Shown: positions 1 through 7,822 of the stretch, piece by piece
Layout of the letters: the number at the start of each line of letters is the position of its first letter
Numbering within the stretch: the first letter of the stretch is position 1
Assembly (NCBI GenBank): GCA_031431235.1
Contig: JANPDA010000104.1
Location: forward strand, 1 to 19,363
Source of the DNA: JANNSW01 sp031431235
GTDB lineage: Bacteria > Pseudomonadota > Alphaproteobacteria > Rhizobiales > Hyphomicrobiaceae
Direction: 5' to 3'
Length of the DNA stretch: 19,363 bases
Made by a program: the position numbers and the translations under genes
The notes under the pieces: model-generated
Databases searched by the model: none
What the model saw: the letters and a program-made list of their open reading frames with translations, nothing else
What the model was told of the DNA's origin: nothing

Positions 1-53
1 CTCGCATCGGGGATGATGACGGCGACATCGACGGATTTCTTTCTCACCGGCAA
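1..53 (-). CDS. 5' end of an unidentified minus-strand gene (partial)
   Basis: Only about 17 codons are inside the window. Reading minus from a TTG at 53 gives M(TTG)-PVRKKSVDVAVIIPDA, which stays open to the edge. A strong Shine-Dalgarno, GGAGGAGG, ends about 5 nt before the TTG, and a GTG two codons later (47) is an alternative start. The same frame also extends upstream to an ATG at 116, but that start has no such ribosome site. The hydrophobic VDVAVII stretch resembles the first beta strand of a nucleotide-binding or hydrolase fold. The family is not recognised and no function is claimed. The gene would be transcribed divergently from the FAD oxidoreductase at 270. Confidence 0.35.
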   Translation of the reverse strand, partial: MPVRKKSVDVAVIIPDA

Positions 54-269
54 CGCGACCTCCTCCCGGCGGTACCATGGCCCGTTGGTGCAGGGCTCAG
101 CCGAGGCCAATGGCATTCGATACGATAGCATTGCCTCGGCAAAGGTGGGTAAACTCGCCATTGCGCGCTCGGCACCGGTTTGCGCGCGCCCGGCTTTCCG
201 GCGAGACTGGTCGCCGAGGACTAGGCGGCGGACAAGCTCGCGAGCGCCGCCGATGGGATGAGGTGGGGC
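54..269. other. Intergenic region, probably divergent promoters
   Basis: This stretch separates the presumed minus-strand gene at the left edge from the plus-strand oxidoreductase. Open frames crossing it in both directions have arginine- and serine-rich translations with no family resemblance, so I read it as non-coding. No clear sigma-70 boxes or hairpins were seen. The 3' end carries GAGGTGGGG, the likely ribosome site of the oxidoreductase. Confidence 0.3.
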
Positions 270-1559
270 ATGCGCGATGACATCGCGATCGAGCGTTCCT
301 TGTGGTCGGCGATCGCGCCGCCGGCGCCGGCAACCGGATCGCTCGCCAGCGATATCCGGGCCGAGGTCGCGATCATCGGCGGCGGCTACACGGGTTGTTG
401 CGCCGCACTCGAGTTGGCGAGCCGGGGCAACGACGTGGTGCTGCTCGAAGGCCGTGAGATCGGCTGGGGAGGTTCCGGGCGCAATGCCGGGCTCGTCAAC
501 GCCGGCCTCTGGCTCGACCCGGATGCCATCGTCCGGCATTTCGGCGATGTGCACGGGCCGCGGCTGGTCGAGGGGCTCGGGAACGCGCCGCGCCTCGTGC
601 GCGCACTGATCGAGCGCCACGCGATCGACTGCGATCCCGGGCGGATCGGCATCATGAAGGCCGCCCATTCGAGCGCCGGTCTCGCCGTCGTCGCCGAGAC
701 GGTTCGGCAATGGCGCGGGCTCGGCGCGCCCCTCGATCTGCTCGATGCGGGCGCGACCCGGACCCGGACCGGCTCGTCGCGGTTCCCGGGCGCGCTCATC
801 GATCATCGCAGCTTCACGATCGAGCCGCTCGCCTATGCCCGCGGGCTCGGTGCGGCAGCGATTGCAGCCGGCACGCGGCTGTTCACCGGCAGCCCTGCGC
901 TACGCCTCGAGCCGCTCGCCGATGCCGTCCGGGTCGTGAGTGGCGCCGGCAGCGTCACCGCTGGTCGGGTGATCATCGCGACCGGCGCCTACGAGCAGTC
1001 CCTGCTTCCAGGCATGCAGCGCTCTTTCGTGCCGGTCGGCTACTTCATGTTCGCGACAGAGCCGCTCTCCCACAATCTGCGCCGGACGATCCTGCCGGAC
1101 AAGGCCGCGGTCTACGACACCTCGCCCTCGCTGCTGGTGGTGCGCTATGACCGCGACTACCGGCTGATCGTCGGCAACGTCGGCTGGCTGCCGGCTGCGG
1201 GCGGCGGTCACAAATGGGCCCGCACTGCGTTGCGCAGCACGTTCCCGGAGGTCGGCGACATCGCATTCACGCGCGGCTGGAGCGGAACCCTCGATTTCAC
1301 CGACGATCACATGCCCTGGCTCGGCCAGCCGCTGCCGCGCGTGCATATGGTCGGCGGCTTCAATGGCCGGGGCATCGCGCCTGGAGCGTTCTGGGGCCGG
1401 GTGCTGGCGGACTGGGTGACGGGCCTGCCGGACGCGGAGCTGCCGGTCCCGGTGCAGTCGATGCCGGCGATCTCGCACGGCTGGTTGAAGCAGCACACCT
1501 ATGCCAACGGCGCTCGCGCCTATCGCCTCGCCAGCCGTCTGCGGGCAAGACTCGGTTGA
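270..1559 (+). CDS. FAD-dependent amine/amino-acid oxidoreductase (DAO family, PuuB-like)
   Basis: A soluble flavoprotein of 429 residues in the D-amino-acid oxidase superfamily. It most resembles the gamma-glutamylputrescine oxidoreductase group, whose members oxidise primary or secondary amines to aldehyde or imine with FAD. Seen: the FAD dinucleotide motif IIGGGYTG at residues 35-42, Glu60 ending the second beta strand as the ribose ligand, the following GWGGSGRNAG loop at 65-74, and a C-terminal GGFNGRGIAPGAFWG segment typical of the family. The ATG at 270 is preferred over 258 because GAGGTGGGG sits just upstream of it. The gene converges on the PLP operon with a 25-nt gap. A neighbouring amino-acid decarboxylase makes an amine substrate plausible. 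The exact substrate is unknown; sarcosine or glycine oxidase-like activity is an alternative. Confidence 0.85.
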   Translation: MRDDIAIERSLWSAIAPPAPATGSLASDIRAEVAIIGGGYTGCCAALELASRGNDVVLLEGREIGWGGSGRNAGLVNAGLWLDPDAIVRHFGDVHGPRLVEGLGNAPRLVRALIERHAIDCDPGRIGIMKAAHSSAGLAVVAETVRQWRGLGAPLDLLDAGATRTRTGSSRFPGALIDHRSFTIEPLAYARGLGAAAIAAGTRLFTGSPALRLEPLADAVRVVSGAGSVTAGRVIIATGAYEQSLLPGMQRSFVPVGYFMFATEPLSHNLRRTILPDKAAVYDTSPSLLVVRYDRDYRLIVGNVGWLPAAGGGHKWARTALRSTFPEVGDIAFTRGWSGTLDFTDDHMPWLGQPLPRVHMVGGFNGRGIAPGAFWGRVLADWVTGLPDAELPVPVQSMPAISHGWLKQHTYANGARAYRLASRLRARLG

Positions 1560-1584
1560 AAGGGTCCACACCGGCAGGACTTGC

Positions 1585-3762
1585 TCAGGCCGTCAAGCGC
1601 TGGAACTGCCGGGCGACCAGGGCGGCCTTGCGGAGCGCGAGCCCCATCTCGGCGAGAACGGCCTGAGGGCTGCGATCGAGGAGCGCATCCGTCACCGTCC
1701 GCGCGCTCGAGCAGAGGCGGAGCGCGCCGGTCACGATCCCGGAAGTGTGCCCCATTTCAACGGGCTGCCCGAGGTGGACAATGGCCCGCGCCGCCTCGGC
1801 ATCGTCGCTGCCGAGCGCCGCCGATAGATCCTGCATCAGAAGCTTGTGGGCACGCTTGGCGTCGTCGAGCTTGAAGGGCTGCCCAACGGCGTCGAGCAGC
1901 AGAAACGGCAAAACGGTCGGGAGGCCCGACAACTCGTCGCGGGTGGAAAGCGCCGAACGGTCGAAGGGCGGCGCCACAACGCCCTGCAACTCGGTGTGCC
2001 GCGCGATCTCGGCGGCACCCATGCGCGCGAAGTGAGCAAGCAGCAGAGCCGCATCCTCGCGCCGCACACGGGCGAATGCATCCGCTTCGGCGAGTGCGGC
2101 GCGCCAGCGGCAGAGCAGGCCGGTATTGAAACCGGGCGCGAGCGCGCTCGCGTGCCGGCCGAGTCGCGCTGGCCATTCGGCTCTTCCCGAGTAGGCCGCC
2201 AGCGCGCCAGGAACCGGCGCGGTGTCGGCGAGCGTCAGGGCGATTGCAGCGGGGATCAGCAGCGCGCCGCAGAATGGCGGGCCGCAGAAAAACTTCGAGC
2301 CGGTCACCTGCAGCAGGTAGCCCTGCTCCAGATAGGCTCGCATGGATGGTGCCCCCAGTCGCATCTGGCAGGCATCGACCACGATCGTCACGCCATCGCC
2401 GAGCGCGCGGGCAATCGCTTGCACGAGCGGCAGCGAGGGTGCGCCCAGGCCCGTCTTGGCCGCATCGAGCACGTGCAATTGGACATGGCGACCATCGGCG
2501 GCAGCTCGCGCAGCGAGGCGAGCGACCTCGTCGTCGATCTCGGTGACCGGCCGGGGATTGCCCGCCGCGTCCCGCAACGCGACGACAGCCGTGACGACGC
2601 GGCCGCCGGCGAAATCGTCGATATTCGCCCCCGCCGCGACCTCGGCGCCGTAAGCCGTTCGCCCAGAGAAATGCTGGCCCATAGCCGCCTTCGGTACGCC
2701 GCTGCCGGTCTCGTTGGGGTCGATCAGGATCGAGGTGACTGGGCGGCTGGTGCGCGAAAGCACGATCGAGAGTGCGAGCAGCTCGGCATCGGTACCCGAA
2801 GCCGTGAGCACCGCCTCGCAGCCGGGAAGCGCGCTGGCGCCGGCCAGCTCCAGCACGCGTGCGCGCACGTCCTCGATCTGGCCCGCGAGGAACGTTTCGA
2901 TCGATCCCGCGAGCGCCGCCACCGCAAGTCCTCGGCGCAATTGCTCGAGCGTCTCGAGTTGGCGCATGCTGACGGGCGAGGCCGTCGAGGAGGCAAACGA
3001 GATTTCGTCCGGCGCGGGACGCGGACTCGAGCCATAGCCGTTGCGGCCGGTTTCAGCAAATGGTGCGATCCGCTGATCGCCGCCCAAGGTGATCAGCACC
3101 TCGGCCGGCAATGTGACTGCTGCCGACCGCGCGAGCAGATTGGCAGCGTCGGCTCGGGCGGCCAAATCCGAGGCGACCGAGAGAGCCTCACCTTCGTCGA
3201 GACCACCCAGCTGCAGCAACCGGGCGATGTCGACGGCGCCGTGGCCGAACAAGGCAGTGACGTGGGCCAGCCGCCCGTCGGCCGCGAGTTGGCGGTAGGC
3301 GGCAAGCAGGTCCGCCGGCAGGGCGCGCTCGGCCTGGATCTGCTCGGCGCGTGGCAAGGCGCCCAGGTGGAGCCCGGCAACCCTTGCGGCGAGGAGAGCT
3401 GTGGCGATCCTGTCGGCATGGCCAGGGGGTTGTGGCGCTAGCGGCGCCAGCAGCGCGATTTCGGCCGCGTGCCGGACCAGCACGCGTGCCGCAACCGGAT
3501 CGGCGAGCGCGCTTGGCGACAGCCGGACGTTGCAGCCATGACCGAGCGCGAATGGCAGCGCGAGCGAGGCATCGACCGAGAAGCTCAACTCGCGCAGGAG
3601 CGGCTGCAACTCGGCGCGGCAGAGCGCCTCGTCGAGCACCGCGAGCTGGCCGAGCCCAATCGCGGGCGAGGGCCCGGCGTCGTGCCAATGGGCCGGCTCG
3701 AGTGCATCGACGCCCGCTTCGGACGCCGGCAACGACAACCGTTTTCTCAATTCGGCGCTCAT
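1585..3762 (-). CDS. Large PLP-dependent (fold type I) protein with unassigned N-terminal region
   Basis: 725 residues. The second half looks like an aminotransferase class V / desulfurase-like fold type I PLP enzyme: a phosphate-cup segment TASGTDAE at 320-327, the cofactor Asp463 in VVDACQ, and the Schiff-base Lys490 in VTGSKFFCGPPFCG (486-499). The PLP domain seems to begin near residue 230 (GGDQRIAPFAETGRNGYG). Residues 1-225 are alanine/leucine-rich and probably helical; I recognise no family there. At 725 residues the protein is far longer than usual class V enzymes (about 380-450). The ATG at 3762 overlaps the decarboxylase stop as ATGA, which fixes the start and implies translational coupling; an in-frame open stretch upstream lies inside the decarboxylase gene. 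It could be an amine or amino-acid transaminase, lyase or desulfurase. The reaction is not inferable from sequence alone. Confidence 0.8.
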   Translation of the reverse strand: MSAELRKRLSLPASEAGVDALEPAHWHDAGPSPAIGLGQLAVLDEALCRAELQPLLRELSFSVDASLALPFALGHGCNVRLSPSALADPVAARVLVRHAAEIALLAPLAPQPPGHADRIATALLAARVAGLHLGALPRAEQIQAERALPADLLAAYRQLAADGRLAHVTALFGHGAVDIARLLQLGGLDEGEALSVASDLAARADAANLLARSAAVTLPAEVLITLGGDQRIAPFAETGRNGYGSSPRPAPDEISFASSTASPVSMRQLETLEQLRRGLAVAALAGSIETFLAGQIEDVRARVLELAGASALPGCEAVLTASGTDAELLALSIVLSRTSRPVTSILIDPNETGSGVPKAAMGQHFSGRTAYGAEVAAGANIDDFAGGRVVTAVVALRDAAGNPRPVTEIDDEVARLAARAAADGRHVQLHVLDAAKTGLGAPSLPLVQAIARALGDGVTIVVDACQMRLGAPSMRAYLEQGYLLQVTGSKFFCGPPFCGALLIPAAIALTLADTAPVPGALAAYSGRAEWPARLGRHASALAPGFNTGLLCRWRAALAEADAFARVRREDAALLLAHFARMGAAEIARHTELQGVVAPPFDRSALSTRDELSGLPTVLPFLLLDAVGQPFKLDDAKRAHKLLMQDLSAALGSDDAEAARAIVHLGQPVEMGHTSGIVTGALRLCSSARTVTDALLDRSPQAVLAEMGLALRKAALVARQFQRLTA

Positions 3763-5222
3763 GGGCGCAACTCCTTGGCGAGCGCAAGAACGGCATCGAC
3801 CAGCAAGTCGATATCGGCGGGTTGCGTACGGTGATTGGTGATGTTGACGCGGATGGCGAGACGGCCGGCGATCCGTGTGGTCGAGGGGGCCGCGATGCCG
3901 CGCAGCTGCAGCTCGGTCACGATCCGGGCGTTCAGCCGATCTAGGCGCGCGGGATCGAGGCCTGGCGCAAGCGCGCGAAAGCAAACGATATTGAGTGCGA
4001 CCGGAGCGAGCAGCTCGAGGCCGCTTTCGGGCTCGATCCGCGTTGCGAGCTGGCGGGCGAGCGCGCAATTGTCGGCGATCTTCTGGCCGAGCCGATCGAG
4101 TCCATGCTCGGTCAGCGTCCACCAGACTTTGAGCGCCCGGAAGCCGCGTGACAGCTCTGGCCCCAGGTCGCAGAACCAGGGCTCGCCACCGGCCAGCGCT
4201 TCCCCGCCCGAGAGATAAACCGGTCGCGATGCGAAGGTGTCGAACAGGGCCTGCCGGTCGCGCACCAGCACGCAGCCGGCGTCATAGGGCACATGCAGCC
4301 ATTTGTGGAAATCGAAGGCGACCGAGTCCGCCTGCTCGATGCCCGAGACGTTGGCCGCCAGCTCGGGCGCCAGGATCTGCAGCCCACCGAAGGCGCCGTC
4401 GACGTGCAGCCAAAGCCCTTCACGCGAGCTGATCGTGGCAATCTCACCGATCGGGTCGGTTGCGCCGGTGTTGACGGTGCCTGCGGTCGCGATCGCAGCG
4501 AAGGGAGCGCGGCCTGCGGTCCGGTCGGCGGCGATCATGCCCGCTAGCGCGTCCGGCCGCATGCGAAATTCGGTATCGACCGGTACCAGCCGCAGGGCGT
4601 CACGGCCGAGCCCGAGCAATTCGAGCGCCTTGGCGGCCGAGCCGTGCGCCTCGCTCGACGCATAGGCGACGAGTGGCCGTGGCGCGGCGGCTAGACCGAG
4701 CTTGCGCACGTCGGCGCCAGCATGGCGGTTGCGCGCGGCAGCGAGCGCAACCACCGTTGCCATCGACGTGCCCGACACCAGCAGCCCGCCCGCGGCTTCA
4801 GGCAATCCGAACAGATCGCGGAACCAGCCGATCACCGTGCGCTCCACATGCACGGCGGCATGCTCGCGTCCGCCCACATTGGCGTTCAACTGGGCGGCGA
4901 GCATCTCGGCAAGCATGCCGCCGGCGGTTCCAGACCCGTGGACCCAGCCGAAGAAGCGGGGATGGATGTTGCCGGTCGGGTAGGGGGCGATCAGGCGTTC
5001 GGCCGCGCGTGCCGTGCCGTCGGTGCCCAGACCCAAGCGCGGAATCGGGCTCGCGAGCTCGGCGGCGACTGATTCGGGTACCGGACGCCACACCGGACCG
5101 TCGGCGACGCCTTGCAGTCGATCGAGGCAATTGTCCAGCAGGCGATGCGCAATCTCGCGGAATTGGGGCCAATCAGCGGGGTCGAGCGAAGGCCCATCCG
5201 CAATTCCCTTGCTGCTGTGCAT
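3759..5222 (-). CDS. PLP-dependent group II amino-acid decarboxylase
   Basis: 487 residues, normal length for the aromatic-L-amino-acid / tyrosine / diaminobutyrate decarboxylase family (Pfam Pyridoxal_deC), cytosolic enzymes that convert an amino acid to its amine plus CO2. Seen: the N-terminal substrate motif YPTGNIHPRFFGWVHGSGT (81-99), the phosphate-binding GLLVSGTSMA (146-155), His193 in SSEAHGS that stacks on PLP, Asp275 in HVDGAFGG (usually HVDAAYGG), and the Schiff-base Lys307 in DFHKWLHVPYDAG. GGGAGAGG lies 6 nt upstream of the ATG at 5222. It is first in a two-gene operon with the 725-residue PLP protein (4-nt overlap) and divergent from an APC permease. Aromatic amino acids, glutamate or 2,4-diaminobutyrate are all possible substrates. 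Confidence 0.88.
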   Translation of the reverse strand: MHSSKGIADGPSLDPADWPQFREIAHRLLDNCLDRLQGVADGPVWRPVPESVAAELASPIPRLGLGTDGTARAAERLIAPYPTGNIHPRFFGWVHGSGTAGGMLAEMLAAQLNANVGGREHAAVHVERTVIGWFRDLFGLPEAAGGLLVSGTSMATVVALAAARNRHAGADVRKLGLAAAPRPLVAYASSEAHGSAAKALELLGLGRDALRLVPVDTEFRMRPDALAGMIAADRTAGRAPFAAIATAGTVNTGATDPIGEIATISSREGLWLHVDGAFGGLQILAPELAANVSGIEQADSVAFDFHKWLHVPYDAGCVLVRDRQALFDTFASRPVYLSGGEALAGGEPWFCDLGPELSRGFRALKVWWTLTEHGLDRLGQKIADNCALARQLATRIEPESGLELLAPVALNIVCFRALAPGLDPARLDRLNARIVTELQLRGIAAPSTTRIAGRLAIRVNITNHRTQPADIDLLVDAVLALAKELRP

Positions 5223-5291
5223 GGCGAGCCTCTCCCGAAGGAGGGCAGTTTCAGGCAGATTGCGTTAACGAAGTGGAAAGGGCGCGGAGGG

Positions 5292-5305
5292 TTGACGCCG
5301 GTCAA
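5292..5305. promoter_or_regulatory. Inverted repeat, candidate operator in divergent promoter region
   Basis: TTGAC-GCCG-GTCAA is a perfect 5-bp inverted repeat in the 117-nt gap between the divergent decarboxylase and permease genes, about 35 nt before the permease start. The position suits a shared operator. No regulator gene lies nearby in the window. A chance palindrome of this length cannot be excluded. Confidence 0.3.
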
Positions 5306-5339
5306 GGCGCGATTGCGGCCCAGATGCGAGTTTGCAACT

Positions 5340-6590
5340 ATGGAAACACCATCGGTTGCAGGTGACGCAGCGACGCTGGCGAACGGCCAGCTTCGTCGCA
5401 CACTGACCCTTCCCCTCGTCGTGCTCTATGGGCTCGGCGTCACCATCGGCGCGGGCGTCTATGTGCTGATCGGCGAGGTCGCCGGCCGGGCTGGGAGCGC
5501 CGCGCCGTGGAGCTTCGTGATTGCCGCTCTGGTGATGGCGCCGACGGCGCTCGCCTTTGCCGAGCTTGCGCAACGCATGCCGGTCGCGGCCGGGGAAGCC
5601 GCCTATGTGCGGGCAGGATTCAGCTCGGACTGGCTGGCGCTGCTGACGGGAGGCCTCGTGGTCGGGATCGCAGCGGTATCGGCGGCCGCCATCAGCCTCG
5701 GTGCGGTCGGATACATCCGGGTGTTCCTGCCGCTGCCCCACATTGTGCTGGTGCCGATCGTCGTGGTGCTGATGGGGGCGATCGCGGCATGGGGGATCAA
5801 GGAATCGGTGATGCTGGCCGCTGCCATGACGCTGATCGAGATCGTTGGTCTGCTGGTCATTGTCGGCGCCGGCGCATGGGGTGGTTGGGTGCTGCCAGCA
5901 GGTCCCGCGGACGCGGTCGGAGTCGTCGCAGCCTTTCCCGACTTCTCCAATCTGATGGCAGCGTCCCTGCTCGGTTTCTTCGCTTTCGTCGGCTTCGAGA
6001 GCATCGTCAACGTGGCGGAGGAGGTGAAGGAGCCGATGCGCACGCTGCCGCGCGCGATCTTCCTCACGCTGGTGATCGCGACACTGCTCTATTGGGCGGT
6101 TGCGACGGTTGCGGTGCGTGTCGTGCCGCCGGCCGAGCTGGCCCAGTCGGAGGCTCCGCTCGCCCTCGTTTTCCAGCGCGTGACCGGGGCTTCGCCTCTC
6201 ATTCTGAGCGCGATCGCCATCATCGCCACGCTGAACGGCATCGTGGTGCAGATGATCATGGCCTCGCGCGTGATCTATGGACTGGCGAGCCAGGGCAATT
6301 TGCCGGCAAAGCTCGCCTCGGTCAGCGCGGTGACCGGGACGCCACTGCTCGCGACCGCGCTCACGATCATGGCCGTCCTCGTGCTTGCGGTCGCATTCCC
6401 GCTGGAGGGGCTCGCGGAATGGACGTCGCGCTTGACGCTCGTGGTGTTCCTGATGGTGAACGCAGCTCTCGTCCGGCTGAAGTTGCAGGCCAAGCCCACG
6501 CCGCCCGGCGGAATGGCCATTCCCATTGCTGTCCCGATTGCGGGTGTGCTGGTGTGTGCGGGCTTCCTGGCTGCGAGTCTGGCGGGCTAA
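5340..6590 (+). CDS. APC-family amino-acid permease
   Basis: 416 residues, an inner-membrane protein with roughly 12 hydrophobic segments. It belongs to the amino acid-polyamine-organocation superfamily, which imports amino acids or exchanges amino acids for amines. Seen: the TM1 substrate-binding signature GLGVTIGAGVYVLIGEVAG at 31-49, the TM2-TM3 loop FAELAQRMPVAAGEAAYV (73-90), TM6-like FFAFVGFESIVNVAEEVKEP, and the TM8 region LNGIVVQMIMASRVIYGLA. It ends just after the last membrane segment. The ATG at 5340 (METPSV) begins a short hydrophilic leader before TM1; frames further upstream read through non-conserved sequence. No clear Shine-Dalgarno is visible. The stop overlaps the convergent dpaL stop by 3 nt (CTAA). 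Divergence from the decarboxylase operon suggests it brings in, or exchanges, that operon's substrate. Confidence 0.9.
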   Translation: METPSVAGDAATLANGQLRRTLTLPLVVLYGLGVTIGAGVYVLIGEVAGRAGSAAPWSFVIAALVMAPTALAFAELAQRMPVAAGEAAYVRAGFSSDWLALLTGGLVVGIAAVSAAAISLGAVGYIRVFLPLPHIVLVPIVVVLMGAIAAWGIKESVMLAAAMTLIEIVGLLVIVGAGAWGGWVLPAGPADAVGVVAAFPDFSNLMAASLLGFFAFVGFESIVNVAEEVKEPMRTLPRAIFLTLVIATLLYWAVATVAVRVVPPAELAQSEAPLALVFQRVTGASPLILSAIAIIATLNGIVVQMIMASRVIYGLASQGNLPAKLASVSAVTGTPLLATALTIMAVLVLAVAFPLEGLAEWTSRLTLVVFLMVNAALVRLKLQAKPTPPGGMAIPIAVPIAGVLVCAGFLAASLAG

Positions 6591-7810
6591 CGGCCTGCCG
6601 CTACCGCTTGGGCACTGCGTCCCACGACACGCGTGTAGGTGGCGGGATCGGTCGCGCCCTCGCTGCCGATAGCGACAATCCTCGAGCGCGCGTCGAGACC
6701 GAGTGCGGCTCGCACGCGCTGGTCGAGGGCGGCCGCGACGAGCCCGGCGACCGCCGCGCAGCCAGACTCGCCCGAGACCAGCCCCGGATCGCCGTCGATG
6801 CCCGCGGCCAGCAGCCGCATGGCCTCGGGCGCAGCCTCGTCGGGCAGTGTCAGGATGTCATCGGCGGCATAGCGCAGGATCGGCCAGGCGAGAGGCGCGA
6901 TCTCGCCGGCCGCGAGGCAGGCCATGAAGGTGTCGACCGCGTGGGGCACCGGCGTCGGGCGGCCGGCCTCGATCGAGCGGTAGATGCAGTCGGCCTTGGT
7001 CGGCTCGACCACGACGATGCGCGGCCGCTTGGCGCCGAGCGTCTCCCACAGATGGCCGGCGACCGCGGCAGCGAGCCCGCCGACCCCGCCCTGCACGAAT
7101 ACGTGGCTCGGCATCCCGGCCTTCAGCTGCTCCAGCATCTCCTCCACCATGACCGTGTAGCCCTGCATCACGAGGGTCGGCATCTCGGCGCTGCCACCGC
7201 CCGAGTTGGTGTCGGCGACCAGATGCCAGCCGTTCCGCTCGGCATCACTCGCGCAATCGCGCACCGAATCGTCGTAGCCACCCTTCACGCGCACGATCTG
7301 GGCGCCGTACTTCGCGATCTCGCGCTCGCGCTCGAGGCTTACGTGGGCGTGCAGGTAGATCTTGCATTGGCAGCCGAACATCTGGGCGCCCCAGGCAACC
7401 GAGCGGCCGTGATTGCCGTCGGTGGCGGCGGCGACGGTCAAGTCCTCGATCTTGTCGCGATGCTGGCCGGCGATCAAGTCGGCGGCGGTTGCTTTGACGT
7501 CGTGATGGGACCCCAGTTGTTGTTGGAGGACGCGCAGCACGGCATAGGCCCCGCCCAGCGCCTTGAAGCTCATCAGCCCGAAGCGCTTGCTCTCGTCCTT
7601 GTAGTCGAGCGAGGCGATGCCCAGGCGCCTGGCGAGGCCCGGCAGGGTAACGAGCGGCGTTGGCGCGTAGCCCGGCCAGGAGCCGATCTCGGCCATGGCC
7701 TCGGCGAAGGCCTGCCGGCTCAGGATGGCCTGCTCGGCGGCGCCATAGCTGCGCTCGAATGTGGCCTGCTCGTTGTGGAGGTGACGAGCCTCGAAAGGCG
7801 CGAGGTCCAT
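6587..7810 (-). CDS. dpaL: Diaminopropionate ammonia-lyase
   Basis: 407 residues, matching the family (E. coli YgeX about 398). This fold type II PLP enzyme turns 2,3-diaminopropionate into pyruvate plus two ammonia. Seen: YKDESKRFGL (70-79) followed by SFKALGGAYAV, with Schiff-base Lys83; TDGNHGRSVAWGA with Asp131; LVADTNSG with Asp200; and the PLP-phosphate glycine loop QGGVGGLAAAVAG. Asp131 and Asp200 sit at the positions of the two catalytic aspartates described for the E. coli enzyme (Asp120 and Asp189, a constant offset of 11). The gene starts 12 nt after the O-antigen-ligase-like gene and has no clear Shine-Dalgarno, so it is probably the last gene of the ttuC transcript. It is convergent with the APC permease. 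Confidence 0.92.
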   Translation of the reverse strand: MDLAPFEARHLHNEQATFERSYGAAEQAILSRQAFAEAMAEIGSWPGYAPTPLVTLPGLARRLGIASLDYKDESKRFGLMSFKALGGAYAVLRVLQQQLGSHHDVKATAADLIAGQHRDKIEDLTVAAATDGNHGRSVAWGAQMFGCQCKIYLHAHVSLEREREIAKYGAQIVRVKGGYDDSVRDCASDAERNGWHLVADTNSGGGSAEMPTLVMQGYTVMVEEMLEQLKAGMPSHVFVQGGVGGLAAAVAGHLWETLGAKRPRIVVVEPTKADCIYRSIEAGRPTPVPHAVDTFMACLAAGEIAPLAWPILRYAADDILTLPDEAAPEAMRLLAAGIDGDPGLVSGESGCAAVAGLVAAALDQRVRAALGLDARSRIVAIGSEGATDPATYTRVVGRSAQAVAAGR

Positions 7811-7822
7811 GGTGGATGATCC

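Noticed and set aside
13..261. 82-codon plus-strand open frame upstream of the oxidoreductase
   Set aside because: No motif, no Shine-Dalgarno before its ATG, and it ends by overlapping the ribosome site region of the next gene.
1560..1584. Possible terminator between the convergent oxidoreductase and PLP genes
   Set aside because: Only a 4-bp complementary pair (GTCC/GGAC) is present, with no T-run, so it is too weak to call.
1846..3441. 531-codon plus-strand open frame
   Set aside because: It lies antisense to the 725-residue PLP gene; the translation is arginine/glutamine-rich with no family motif. It is a by-product of high GC content.
3763..4122. N-terminal extension of the 725-residue PLP protein to 845 residues
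   Set aside because: The extra 120 residues overlap the decarboxylase gene, whose frame is supported to its last residues, and the ATGA overlap gives a natural start at 3762.
5507..7819. 770-codon plus-strand open frame spanning the permease and dpaL
   Set aside because: It crosses the ends of two well-supported convergent genes in other frames and shows low-complexity R/G/A-rich sequence without motifs.
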